64,000 nt of DNA from positions 6,956,734 to 7,020,733 of the forward strand of contig NC_049989.1 in NCBI RefSeq assembly GCF_000003815.2, written 5' to 3'. Source of the DNA: Branchiostoma floridae. Lineage: Eukaryota; Chordata; Leptocardii; Amphioxiformes; Branchiostomatidae. Below are positions 10,201-21,695 of this stretch, in pieces. Under the pieces are notes generated by a model, which was not told the DNA's origin, did not search any database, and was given only the letters and a program-made list of their open reading frames with translations. Positions within the stretch are counted from its first letter, which is position 1, and the number at the start of each line of letters is the position of its first letter. The position numbers and the translations under genes are program-made.

Positions 10201-12195
10201 TACGGTTTGTATCTTTCTGCCAACTCACAGCAAAGTAAGCTGGCATTTCCATCAAGCCTTGTACCGTGTACCGGTCTTTAAATCTTGTAATAAACTCCTC
10301 CACTCTCTCCTGGGATCTCCGATGGTGCTTCAAAAATCCCCAGCACGTTTACTCCACTGATAACAGCGTTACTCACAGTTTCTCCATCTCTGAAGGTTCG
10401 CCACTTGTATCACTTCCGCTGGATTTACCCTGCAGCTTGCACGCCTTACAATTGCTGGCTGATTGCTTGTTAAATAGAATGGGGGGCATGAGAGCTAACT
10501 TTTCTGCTCTTTGATGTGTTGGGGCTAAGGTATTGATTGAATTTTTACCTTTCCTTTTCCATGTAAACAAGACGATATCATGATTTCCAACGACCCCAGG
10601 CAGCTCATCGTTGTTGAGCCAGATGTTCAGACAGAGCCAGAGCATTAGTTATTGGCCACAGAGAGGCGCCGACTGTTTTGAAAGAAACTTAGAATAATGG
10701 AAAACTTTAATCATTATGCCTGGAGTCAAGATCATATCTGGTAGACACAAATCCAAATACGAAGGTTGTAATATTACTGCCTCCGAAATGTAATCACTTA
10801 AAGTTGAAGCAATCTATCACTTGGAACAGAACTAGCCTCCACGTCCGACGTTCATCAGTTTGGGGAAAGTTTCCGCCTGAAAGTTCTTATCTATCTAAAG
10901 ATATATTCATGGACCATTTGCTTTGGTTGCACAATCTTATGATATGATTTTCTTAGATGTACAGACTCATTTAAAAGGTCCTCTCGGTTGTACAGAGAAG
11001 AAAATTGAGCAAACGATGTGGCTAAGAAACACTGTTTTGTTAGGATTCTATCGCAAATTTCAACTCTATCAAACACGTGGAATGTGCAAAGAGGAGATAG
11101 CATTGAGTGCATTCATCGGTAACAAGATCAGAAAGCATGACATTACGCTGTCAAATAGCTGTCTAGGAACATGCATTTTATACAAGAATACGTCGTATCA
11201 AAATCTTAATGGTAGAAATGTTGGAGATGGGTCACCTTTCACTTTGATCTTTAGAAGCTGCAGATGAGGTCAGGTCATAGGTCATTAATGATGACCTCAC
11301 CAGCCTCTAATGATTTTGTCGAAGGTCAATATAGCTTCCATCGTAAAGCGCTTATGATAATATTTTAAAAGTAAGAATCAGTATTACCAGCTGCTACTTC
11401 TATGGTGGTTATGTAGAACTAGAACATGTTCAAGTTGATTTTGGGTCGTTGGAAACCAACAGTTGCTGTCGTTCCATTCAATTTGGTAAGCGTTTGTTTG
11501 GGCTAATGAAAACAGTATTTATTTACGAAGCATGTCCTCTGAATATATACAATGTAGCTTATTTATGAACACAAGCGAGAGAGTTCACGGTTGTAATTGT
11601 TGGTGCCTCTTGATATGAATTATGATGCTCAATTAGAAGACAACATGAATAGTATATTTTTCATATAAGTAAGGATGTTGCACTGAATTACGACTTTTAC
11701 GTTTCTGATTGAATCAAAAGCACACAATAGCAGTAACAGTTAGAAATAGCAGTAATCTGTTGTAACTCTCTCTATGGTACACACCTCTCGCATAAATACT
11801 AACTTGTTCATTACTATTGCTATATTTTCATCCACAAGGAAAGCCTATCGTCACCTAGCCGTGACCGAACATTTCACCGAAAGTCTAACCTCTTGCACTT
11901 TCTCGACATAACCTTCAAGCTCAGCTGTTTCCTAACTGATCTAATCATGAAGTTTAATTGTGTTAGGCCTTTCATAAATCATCTGGTAACAACCTCATAA
12001 CGTTTTCGTGCATATGGCTGTCAGGCAAAATGGATGGACGGTCGTGGAGAACATTTTCTGGGTCATCATTGGAACTGGATTATTTTGGATAATTTATGGC
12101 CATATTTGATTGATGAACTATGCTCAATGTTATGCGTAATCGACTTGGCATATGTCCAGAGCTTTTAAGAATGTGGCATGTCTTCTATTAACAGA
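7220..12195. other. Gene-poor spacer
   Basis: Apart from the ATTC repeat at 10114, nothing is supported. Overlapping minus-strand frames at 7754-8385 and the plus frame at 8349-8678 have no domain signature and mutually exclusive reading. Confidence 0.55.
10114..10150. repeat. (ATTC)n/(GTTC)n tetranucleotide repeat
   Basis: About nine tetranucleotide units, changing from attc to gttc and back. Confidence 0.92.
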
Positions 12196-12199
12196 CACG

Positions 12200-12380
12200 G
12201 TCAAGCGTCCAAACTTTGACACATCTCTGAGCGGCCTTTCAGTGAGCACACAATGCTCTCCTGGGGTTTCCAATGATATCCATGATCTTCCTATGATATC
12301 TCAATGATCTTTCAATGATCCTCAACGTTTTTGTTGATCTTTCAGTGATGTCTCTAGATGATTTCTCAGTTGCGTCAAAG
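12200..12380 (-). repeat. Degenerate ATGATCT-type repeat block, copy 1
   Basis: Many imperfect copies of tcaatgatctt and tccatgatctt in series. One end reads cagtgagcacacaatg. Read on the minus strand it has the same motif order as the block at 42310-42570, whose end reads attgagcgctcacta. Probably sub-terminal repeats of a non-autonomous DNA transposon; no coding capacity. Confidence 0.6.
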
Positions 12381-13249
12381 ACGGGTGACATTTGGTTGCT
12401 TATCGGTTGCCCAACGGCCTCCATTCATGTATACGTAGAACGTGAGGACAAATGGATGTGTATCTTGTTATTTTCTTCATTTGTGGTTTGCACATTCGGA
12501 CATCTAGATAACACCTGTGCCAATCTGAACGTTTTCATTCAAAAGACCGTAATGCAATATCCATCAATGTCAACGGTTCACGCTAGGCTTTCTACATTAA
12601 CACATCCCCAGCTATGTTATCATCTTTTCATTTGTACCTAATCAAAAGTCTCGTCAGCGCACCTTTATGCAAATCCTGATTCATTATCACTCGTACAAAT
12701 GGTGACGTTGTCTGAAAGAGTGCTTTACCCTATACATGTTAACTCATATGTAAAAGTCAACATGTAATATATGAATGTGTATCCTATAATGCCTTTCAGG
12801 ATTTGATGTACATATTACAGTAACAAACTAACGTATGTTGTTGGATAACCGTAACGGCATGACGATGGTTACAGATAGGGGCAAATACACATGGAGAAAA
12901 CCGGAAAAAAACTTTTTGACGGAATTGAGGCTGAGGGAAAAGAATATATAGGCTGTAGTAAGAAAAATGTAATTCAACAGTTAAACTACAAAAATGCGCC
13001 AACGATCGCACTCAAACACCAAGAGTTTTCCTAATCCGTCACCACTATGCCGGCAGCTACGCCAATGGCAACCTAAGCTGTGGTAAGCTTTTGTAAGCCG
13101 AGCTGAGCTAGGTTTTTGTCAACCCGTCAAACACTGCAGATTATAGTGTTCTCTGCCCCTGGGAACTTGATGTTAAGGGATGTATCGTACATCTTTCTTA
13201 CACATTATTCCTTTGTGTGGCTAACCTTCCTTTGTCCTACAGCGAACCA

Positions 13250-13520
13250 AGTGGCGTTGGTGTGGCGTAACTGGTAGTGCGTTGAGATCGGAATCAAGAG
13301 GCCCTGAGCTCGATACCCACCATGCCAAGACATTGTGCCCTTGGGAAAGGCACTTCACACTACTTTCCCTTACGCCCACCGAGCTACTTCGTCTTCGGCT
13401 AATGTGTCTAAATGTGTGCCAAAAACACACTACGGATTTGGTGCGCCAGTGTGCCAACACCTGCATGTAGACATCCACCAAGAACCGTTTAAAAAAGAAG
13501 AACCGAGTCATACTTAGCGA
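13250..13520 (+). mobile_element. tRNA-derived SINE copy
   Basis: The tRNA-like head has a Pol III A box (tggcgtaactgg, 13263-13274) and a B-box-like agctcgatacc (13307-13317). It is followed by the tail block tgtgcccttgggaaaggcac (13334-13353), which recurs at 62400-62414 and, diverged, at 31535-31547 and 35877-35890. The 3' end is uncertain. The ORFs across it are spurious. Confidence 0.75.
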
Positions 13521-14667
13521 TAACCCGCTTTGAACAACCTTAGCCTTCTTGTCGCCACTATCAGCAGTAACCACTGCCACACGGACGGGCAGATGTAGCC
13601 ATCATCATTTCCTGTGCCACAGCAACTTCAAGCTCTTCAATTATCACTTAGCCGGCTCGATATTCCAATGTATTCAATCTCATCAAATTGCTTGTACCAC
13701 CTTGGGGGTGAACAAAATGTACCATCGATCCATCTAGGTAGTCTGCCACACACTGAGCCAATCAATCCGGATATGTTTTTCACTAAACCTGCCCAAAGGG
13801 TGGGCTAATAACAGCTAGAAGATAGATAACCATGGCATGTGTTCAAGATGAATATTACATACCATTATTGCATTCATCACAGACAAGACATATGGTGTTA
13901 AGATAATGATCAATGCGAAGCCATAAGTTGGCACTTTCGAGCTTCTACAGTTAAGTGGGATTTATGTGGAAACTCTTGCATTTACCCGACGGGCATTGCA
14001 TAGGATTCACCATTGATTTCATACATCTATACTGTAGGGATTGGGTTGACGTGGAAGGGTTACAACCGGTTGAATCTAGAATGCCTAAGGGCATGCCCCT
14101 GCCAGGTAAGCATGTGTTGAGAATCACCCATATATTTGCACTTATCAGTAGGCGAGACTTACATTTCCACCTTCTTTTCCGTCTGCATAGAAACACTTGA
14201 CGAAGAGTTATAACGTCAACATTAGAGGAATCAAAGCCCCTAGTCAAGACTAGCAAAAATAATGTTGTAAGTCACAAACACTGCCTGCGGCAAGGCCACA
14301 TACTCTTTGTAGAGGAGTAGCCGTTCCTTTGGATAAGTGCTATGCACCTGATAAGCTTTGAGAGCCCAGTGCTTTATCTTTTCCTAAGCATTTACTCGTA
14401 TATACACATAGCTGCCAAGATTATGAACATGCGGCATTGCGATGAAATGCCATGAGAGGGGCCAGGGAGCATTAGGGAATAGTTTAGATTGCGGTTAGGG
14501 ACGGCAGGTTTGTCGTGAATATATTGCACATAGATGGCAGCGCCATGATAGGCAGACCAATACAGAATCAACATTGAAATGTAATTTTTTTAAGGAAATA
14601 TATGATTGGGGGAGCGATACCGAAGCAAGAGAACAGCTGGTTTGATATATTCGGCCAAAGCATGGCT

Positions 14668-14673
14668 TTTATT
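14668..14673 (-). promoter_or_regulatory. Candidate polyadenylation signal of GPCR-A
   Basis: TTTATT on the plus strand is AATAAA on the coding strand, about 430 bases beyond the stop codon. No closer canonical signal was seen. A single hexamer in AT-rich DNA is weak evidence. Confidence 0.3.
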
Positions 14674-15104
14674 GCTGTATAGATAATAGATGAACAGTAG
14701 AATGGAATATGTTTATACTGCTTGGCCAAACCTGCACTTGGCGTAATTCTTCGTTAGTTATTTCATTGTTACAAGTCTTGAGTTTGTATTACTGCTTCGA
14801 ATATCTGCCTGCTATAGTTTGCATACAATTATCCACAATATATCTGATCATGAATATTTTTCTGACTTGCTACAAAATCGACGCAAGCACTATTTTGTGG
14901 GAAAATAGATGACCATTCACTGCTTGAAAAAATACATTCACAATTGATTTCGTCTTTATAATTAGATTGAGAGCAAATTCCTTTTCTAGGCTAACCTGAG
15001 CCAGATAATCGTTGAATCATATCTGTGCTATGATATATCATTTGATCGTTATCCCGTCTAATCATGAAACCTCTTCACGCTGTAACCTTACATCCGCTTC
15101 TACG

Positions 15105-16535
15105 TTAGACAAACGAGCTCTGCTCGCATTTTGATTGACGGAGTATGCGTCCAAATATGACTTTCCGGAAAGCTTTTCTAAAGTCTCTGTTAAACACAGT
15201 ATAAATCGCCGGGTTCAGAGCACTGTTACAATATCCCAGCCATACAAATACACTAAACGGGACAGGGTCTAAGGAGCAAGTGCTACAAACCGTCACAACA
15301 ACGTAAGAAACAAAGAAAGGTACCCAGCAAATTACGAACACCCCCATCACGATACCTATGACCACAGTCAGCCGCCTTTCGCGGGATTGCCGAAGCTTTC
15401 TCCGGATCTGGTCGGGCCTTGAAGTAAAGTCTCCCGGCCCGTCGGCGGTGTCAAGTCCCACGGAAGTTGGGTCGAATTCAGACGGCACACCGGTCCCAAT
15501 GTCCGACTCCACGCGGGGTGGGCATGACCCTGCCTCGTGACACGTTATTTCCTCTACAAAAACAGGCCCTACCTTCACTCTCCTAGTACGGCGTGTTGCT
15601 GATCCCCCGTCAGGAACAACCAGGCCGTTTTCACATCCAACATTCCCGTTTGCCTGTTCTTCCGATGCGCATTGTTGGTCCTCTTGATCAGACGTTACCT
15701 TAATGCATGGTTTATTTGAATCGACGCCGATTGGACTTTCTGTCATTTTTGGAGTGTCCTTCTTTGGCTTTGCATTTGATTTCTTCAATATAGACTTTAA
15801 TGCGATCGGGGCTATGTTAACGCTCACAGCTTCGGGTTTGTGTCTGGTAGCTACTGGTCTTGACGAAGGATGCTTTTTCACTCTCTTCAACGCTAAACTA
15901 AAAATGCGAACGTTCATAAATACTACGACAGCGAGAGGGATGTAGAAAGACCCCATAGTTGAGTACAACACATAGCCAGGACTATCGCTGTACTCACACT
16001 GTGGATATTCTTCATCTCCTGACGGACTCTTGGTTTTCCAGCCGACCAGCGGCGGGAGAGAGATGACTGCGGACAGGACCCAGGCGGCGGCGATCATACA
16101 GCCGGCACGTTTGGAGTTGGTGTTCTTGAAGTACTGCACGGCCTGTGTGACGGACCAGTACCGGTCCACGCTGATCATGCAGAGGTTCAGGATAGAGGCG
16201 GTGCAGGCGAAGACATCCAGGGCCAGGAACACCTCGCACATCACCCGTCCGAAGTACCAGTACCCCATCAGCTCTTTCACCAGGGCCGGCGGCATGATGA
16301 CCAGCCCTACGGACAGGTCGCTGACGGCCAGCGAAGCGATGAACCAGTTCTGGACCCGCCTCAAGGACCGCTCCATGAAAACGGCCGTGCAGACCAGTAA
16401 GTTTCCCAGAATCGTCATGACTATGATGGCGATGATGGTGACGGAAATAGCAATAGTCTCCCCAAGACCATATCCTCCCTTAAAATCCCCCTCTGTCCCG
16501 TTCCCTCTAAAAGATGTGTTTGAAACTGCATCCAT
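15105..16535 (-). CDS. Class A biogenic-amine GPCR, alpha2-adrenergic/octopamine/tyramine type (GPCR-A)
   Basis: Intronless 476-codon gene for a seven-transmembrane amine receptor in the plasma membrane. The open frame runs on upstream to 16742 but only with a TTG; the first ATG is at 16535, in strong context (A at -3, G at +4), and gives a short N-terminus with two N-glycosylation sequons (NTS, NGT) before TM1. Numbered from that Met: N45 (1.50), D73 (2.50), C100 and C180 (TM3-ECL2 disulphide), D107 (3.32, amine counter-ion), DRY 124-126, W152 (4.50), S192/S196 (5.42/5.46), P200 (5.50), E386 (6.30), W404-V-P-F-F (6.48-6.52), W432/Y435 (7.40/7.43), NPAIY 441-445. ICL3 is about 170 residues and basic. 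The tail is short with a cysteine near residue 470. This layout is typical of Gi/o-coupled alpha2-like receptors; coupling is inferred. Oddities: Asn replaces Tyr5.58, Val replaces Phe7.39 of vertebrate alpha2 receptors, and one segment is identical to GPCR-B. The ligand cannot be fixed by reading: octopamine, tyramine and noradrenaline are all possible. Confidence 0.95.
   Translation of the reverse strand: MDAVSNTSFRGNGTEGDFKGGYGLGETIAISVTIIAIIVMTILGNLLVCTAVFMERSLRRVQNWFIASLAVSDLSVGLVIMPPALVKELMGYWYFGRVMCEVFLALDVFACTASILNLCMISVDRYWSVTQAVQYFKNTNSKRAGCMIAAAWVLSAVISLPPLVGWKTKSPSGDEEYPQCEYSDSPGYVLYSTMGSFYIPLAVVVFMNVRIFSLALKRVKKHPSSRPVATRHKPEAVSVNIAPIALKSILKKSNAKPKKDTPKMTESPIGVDSNKPCIKVTSDQEDQQCASEEQANGNVGCENGLVVPDGGSATRRTRRVKVGPVFVEEITCHEAGSCPPRVESDIGTGVPSEFDPTSVGLDTADGPGDFTSRPDQIRRKLRQSRERRLTVVIGIVMGVFVICWVPFFVSYVVVTVCSTCSLDPVPFSVFVWLGYCNSALNPAIYTVFNRDFRKAFRKVIFGRILRQSKCEQSSFV
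16050..16274 (-). repeat. 225-bp gene-conversion tract, copy in GPCR-A
   Basis: Read on the minus strand, these 225 bases are identical to 59063-59287 of GPCR-B, including all third codon positions. They encode 75 residues from the Glu at the TM2/ECL1 junction through TM3, the DRY motif, ICL2 and TM4 to the Pro-Pro at the start of ECL2. Immediately outside, the two genes differ at many silent and replacement sites. Confidence 0.93.
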
Positions 16536-16846
16536 CTTCCCCTGTCTTGCTTTAGCGTACTTGCTATGCCCTCTTCGAAGAAAAGTTGTCGATAGAGAGA
16601 AGAGAGGAGGTTGAAGTCCATTTGCGTAGACGTGATGCAAGGCAACGTCTGGGAGACCGTTGTAAGCTCCCGAAGGAACAAATGCTATCGATCCTGCATG
16701 TCCTTTACGGGCGGCGAAAAGACCGCGGAAGCCGTACGGCAATCCAACCCACGGAGGTCTTTTGCCACAAATTTCCTCATCCGTTGTCTGGAATCAATCT
16801 GGATGACTTTCATGGATGTGCTTGATACAGATTCGCGTCACAGGCT

Positions 16847-16852
16847 CTTATA
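16847..16852 (-). promoter_or_regulatory. Candidate TATA-like box of GPCR-A
   Basis: On the minus strand the motif GTATAAGAG lies about 310 bases above the first ATG. A start near 16818 would place an upstream ATG (16813) and an ORF of about 40 codons in the leader, ending before the receptor start. No GC or CCAAT box like those of GPCR-B was found nearby, so this is tentative. Confidence 0.2.
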
Positions 16853-19269
16853 CGAAATCGCTTTGTCATGAAATAAAACCAAATCAGACGAGTCGCCCAG
16901 CCATTGGTCGACGTTTTCAACGTTACCAAGTAGTACAGTACTCCTCATCCATGTGGAACGGCACTGGCTCTGTCTTGGTCGACTGTCATTCCACAGTGTT
17001 GAACAGAATCCATTAGCGATGATGGGGTATACAGGACACCCGACTACATTACGCATGTCGATCGTTTTAGTGGGCGTGTCTAGCGCTTCCACCTGACGAC
17101 ATGATTTCTTTGCGCTTCAATGGATCACTCCAGTACATATGAGTTATATCGCGACTTAAATAGTAGCCCATTCAGTGCGTTTCGTTCGGGTGTTATTTTC
17201 TGCGTCTTTTGAAAGGAATCCTGCTGCCTTTTCAATGCAGGAGTGTTTAGAACTACACAGGCCTATCTTTTAAGCAGCAAGTAACCGGCTATAGTCTGAG
17301 TTTGCCACGATGTTGGCATCACAATAACGCTTATGCAAGAGCGAGGCGACAGACTAACGTTTAGTAAAATGTCATAGGTACAGAACCATCTGCACGCCAT
17401 TTGATTTGATCACGCAATTTCCTCCTCCCAATTTTGCTGTCTGCAGATTGTTAGCTCTTCCCCTGACAGACAGGTGCGTGATGAAGCCTTACCGCGGATT
17501 GTGCTGCCAAGGACTCCGACGTCATCAGTCCGTGACACTGTGCGTACTGCCTTGGTTCTTACATAACCCTGTGGAGAAACATTATTTAGTTACCATTCCT
17601 GGCATGTACTTTTGAGGTAATGCATCGACTTTTGGTCTGCCAGATGTAACATATTTCTCGTTTCTCATAAAAAAGGACTCCATGTTTTCGATATCCCACC
17701 AACAATTTAGCCAAGTGTGATAAACTGCAAGAGTGCAATGAGATGCTGTAATTGCTGTATCTGATTTCATAACTTTGATACAGGGTATCACTTGGGTCAT
17801 ATCATAAAGCGTTTGCTTAAATTTTAGAAGATTTTTTTATGGGTTTGTCGTCAGTAAAACGTTTCTTCAGCTCCTTTCCGCCACTCGATGTGGTTTCTCC
17901 TTCCAAGTATATGGACGTAATTGAAGTTATGAATGATACGTGAGGCCGACATGCCAGATATAATTGATTAAAACCTTGCTGTTTAATCGTCCAGGGTTTG
18001 TTTAGAAGAACGTGTGTTTTTTTTTCCACTGGTACGTCCAACCGCACCAAGCCAAAACCGAAGACGGTTTCTGTAGCTGTGACAGTCACACTACGGTAAA
18101 TTTAATAAAGGCTCAAGGCGTGACCATTCATATCGTCTAAACTTAAGCTTGGTTGCTCAAGGAACTGAAAAACAGTTCCTCAAATATCATTCTGCAGCTG
18201 CATCAAGTAAATCAAAAGGCTATTTCTTCAGATAGAATAACAAAAAAAGAATAATACGACAGTGTTTGTTTATTTTATTCCTATGCCCGCTACGCCGTTT
18301 CCATACTGATATTTGTGTTCCCTCTCTATCTTCATGGCTACCACTTCCCTAGTCTAGTTGGCACCAAATCAGACCTTTTGCTATGCCGTAAATCAGGCGA
18401 AGCAAGTGTTGTAAAATCCGTCGTTACTACATGAGCGCTGGCCTAACGGATAGCGACACCAAGACGACGAAGTACCTGGTGCATATCATAGAAACAACCG
18501 GTAAGCATTGGCTATGGACTGGCGTGCACTACTTTACTTACCTGGAGAAAGAATTAGTAGATGTGGCTATAGTAATAACCCTGGCAAACTAAACTGAGCG
18601 ATGAACTAACCGGCCACATAGTTTCTACAATAAGTATGGCAATATCATGAAAAGTTGATTATCAAATTTTGCCATTCCGCTTTTCCAGGGAATGGAATAG
18701 TCTTTATTTTGTTACAACAGATGGAGTTATGATAAGTATGTCTGACATTCTAACAGCGCAATCGTATCAGAAGCGCGTCCGTATGATATGGAAAAACCAT
18801 CATGCACATATAATTGCCAACATTACTCTTTGTCTTGTGTTCAGTAGGAGTAAAGGTTTGATTTATTTCTGTCTTACTGTACAGCCAGACTAGATTTTAG
18901 ATGTCAATTTCGTGGTCTTAGGTTGGCTTTGGGGAATGCGTTTTGGCATAACAGGGGGCTGATATGACACAGCGAAGATAAATCCTGAAATATGCTCGGA
19001 AAACACGTGACTGCGAAAAGCAGCAGCGTTGCATGTCTACACGCATTCATCATGGAATTCATGTATCTCGTATCATCTATAACATTAATAGTTTTAAAAT
19101 TTGCAAATTTAAGGTTGCGTTGTTTCAATTTGCTTTTTAAACATTGAGAGTGTATGTCTAATTTGTATTGTTTACAGTACAATGTTGTATTGATTAATAA
19201 TGTACACAATGGAAACAAGCCTAGTAATTCGGCTTTTGCTTTGGGCCGCGATTTGGCTGTGAAGAAGTA

Positions 19270-19375
19270 ACCCCCCCCCCCTCTCTCTTACACACAGAGA
19301 CACACGCGCGAGCACACACATCTGTATCTGTCTATATCTATCTATCTATAGAGAGAGGGAGAGAAAGTCAGTGAA
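19270..19375. repeat. Compound low-complexity tract
   Basis: C10 followed by (CT)n, then acacag/cacacgcg repeats, (TCTA)n and (GA)n, all within about 100 bases. Confidence 0.9.
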
Positions 19376-21544
19376 TGAGACCTTTGTATGTGTGTGCTAT
19401 GGTTGCTTTCGTTTATATGCCGAGTATAGTAGGTAATATGTGGAACTTATTACCTACTTATTTTTTTACTTGGCAGCTCAAACCCACTGTTTGTAAACCT
19501 TATAACAGAATTTTACCTCCATCAACTCCCAAGCTACAATAAGATCCTTTGTTGCCATTTTCTAACCGCTGTGCTCATGTGCTTTCACGTGGACGATCGC
19601 ATCTGATCCAACTCTTATACTTGGGAAAATATCAATTACCCTTCAGGTTATGCAAGTGCGTCAGTGTTGTGTAGCTGTTCAGGATGGCGTCTAACACTTG
19701 ATTCTTACCTCTTCAATCCAGCTATAGCATTGTCCACAGGGCCTAGGGGCGTCTGCAGTGCTATGTGGTTTAAGATCGCAAAGTTGACAAGTCAATTCCG
19801 TATGAGACCAAAAGTTATTTCAACCACATTACTCCTAGAGAGAGGGCGGTGATACTCTCCGAAGAGGGTTTGAAAGGGCAGGTCGTTACGTTTCTGTCAG
19901 AAAGCCTCGCTAATGAGAAGAACCTAACGACCCGCCCCCCACCTCTGCTCTGTGAGTAGGCGGGGACTCATACCATCTCGTCACAGGCTAAGAGGTGGTG
20001 TGAGATTCACTGAAACGTTATCGACGCCCACATTTTCTCGGAAAGTCTTTTAACCAAGTACCTATCAGACGAGCCGCGAGAGGCTATGTATCACCCAATG
20101 CTTAATGGTTTGGTAAGTGCTCGGAAACTCTAGTCTGGAGTACAAGTATCTTTAGACGATACTCATCATGAGTTTGAACCCTTTTTTCCCAACAATACAT
20201 GAAGAAGAGTCTGTGCAGCTTCCCAATAGTAAGGCTTGTTCCTACTGATAGGGATGGTTTTGTATCAGTTTAAGGGTATGCTCCACTTTCAACAGTTTTA
20301 ATCCCCAAGCACCCTCCATGCAATTGAATCCTGTACTTTTGAGTAAAATGCACATCAAGATACTCGGTATATGTGAAAAGTTTTGGTTTGGCTTTAGCTT
20401 TTGAGTTGCGTGGTACAACAGGTAATATTCAAGGGAAGCGATAGAATTGTTGCGATCTATATTTCATGCCTTTCATAAACCCTGCTAATGGATTTGATTT
20501 TACCTGAAACTGCTTCCCATCCATACTGAATAATTTGTATCTGGTGAAGATGCAGCTATAGATCGGTTTGTTTCGTATGCATCACGGTAGTGATAATTTG
20601 CCAAGTTGAACGCCGGTAATTATGCTGCGTTTCGAATGATTGCGTCGAAGTGTGTTTTCATAGAATGGCTAGGGCATGTCGTCATGGCATGACGAAGACC
20701 TGCAAAAGGTTCTAGATGCTATACTTTTATGAGATACTTTTCTCGCGGACTGCCTTTGTGAACAGTATGAGGGACAAAGAGTACTTAAAAACTTCATCTC
20801 CACTTTACCGGATTAATTCGGATGTGCGATGATGACGATGGTGAGTAATTTAGCTTAAAATCTATTCTCACAGTGTAATCGTTGAGCGTTGAGGTAAATA
20901 GTGAAGATGATACAAGAGAACAGAGAGTAATCATACATACATCTACCAACCTCTCGTTGACAGTTCGTAGAGCCCGGAAGACTAAGCTTTCATTTGTGGA
21001 GATTGAACGATTCTTTGTTATGTAAAACACGCAAACACCTCGAAATATGTCGGGTCGGACTTCACACAAACAGCACTTTCATGATTACTTCCCATGAAAA
21101 CTGCACTTTCGTGATTATAATGTGATACATGAAAGGCCTTTTTAATCTAGTGAATGGGCCAACACAAAGGGAGGAATCACAGAATGCCGTGGGCGTCACG
21201 CTCAAAGCAGAATTTGAGCCCGCTGGAAAAGGTTTTCCTCTCCCGAGTAAGGGCAAGCGGGCAGAAGTTTTTACTTAGCACACATGAAAGCAGATTCCTT
21301 AAAAAGCCCATGATGGCTATTAAATGACCTAAGAAACACCACGAAACGGTGTATAAACTAGCATTCTGTTGCCGACTCCCCTAGGGTTTGTGAAGCTGAA
21401 TGATTGAATAGATAAATAAAATAAATAAACTATGTCGATCTAATTCCCGTTGAGAACCGTGTGGGCAATCTTCTTCTTGTATTGAGCTGTATGCTACATT
21501 TCCACAGTATGGGGACCGTACCTGTTCAGTAACCGGAGAGCGGC

Positions 21545-21695
21545 CCAGATCATTGATGATTGAGACATCATTGATGGCTGGAAATGCTTCGAGAGTCATG
21601 AAACTAATAAGACATGGGTGGTCGATAATAGATCATTGAAATGTCATTGAGTCATCATTGGAGACTCTGGAGATTATTGAAAGGACCAATGAGAG
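21545..21695 (+). repeat. Degenerate ATGATCT-type repeat block, copy 2
   Basis: A series of cattgatg, atcattga, gtcattga and related motifs, such as tagatcattgaaatgtcatt. Same style as 12200-12380 and 42310-42570, but the ends are not clear. Confidence 0.5.

Larger units (their letters stand above)
12385..15100. other. Spacer 3' of GPCR-A with one SINE
   Basis: Contains the SINE at 13250 and the presumed 3' UTR of GPCR-A (about 14668-15104). No other coding sequence is recognised. Confidence 0.55.
16540..21540. other. Presumed 5' flank of GPCR-A and spacer
   Basis: Holds the tentative TATA-like motif at 16847 and the compound repeat at 19270. A 15-base inverted pair around ggtcgtta/taacgacc lies near 19877-19937. 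Short ORFs only. Confidence 0.5.

Noticed and set aside
16012-16614. Long ORFs antisense to or out of frame with GPCR-A, and similar ones over GPCR-B (58738-59391, 59494-60105)
   Set aside because: They mirror the GC-rich, C/G-ending codons of the receptors. The same shadow peptides appear in both genes because of the converted tract.
16536-16742. 69-residue N-terminal extension of the GPCR-A open frame
   Set aside because: It begins with TTG, holds no ATG, has no signal peptide, and would give an unusual N-terminus compared with GPCR-B. The first ATG (16535) has a strong context.
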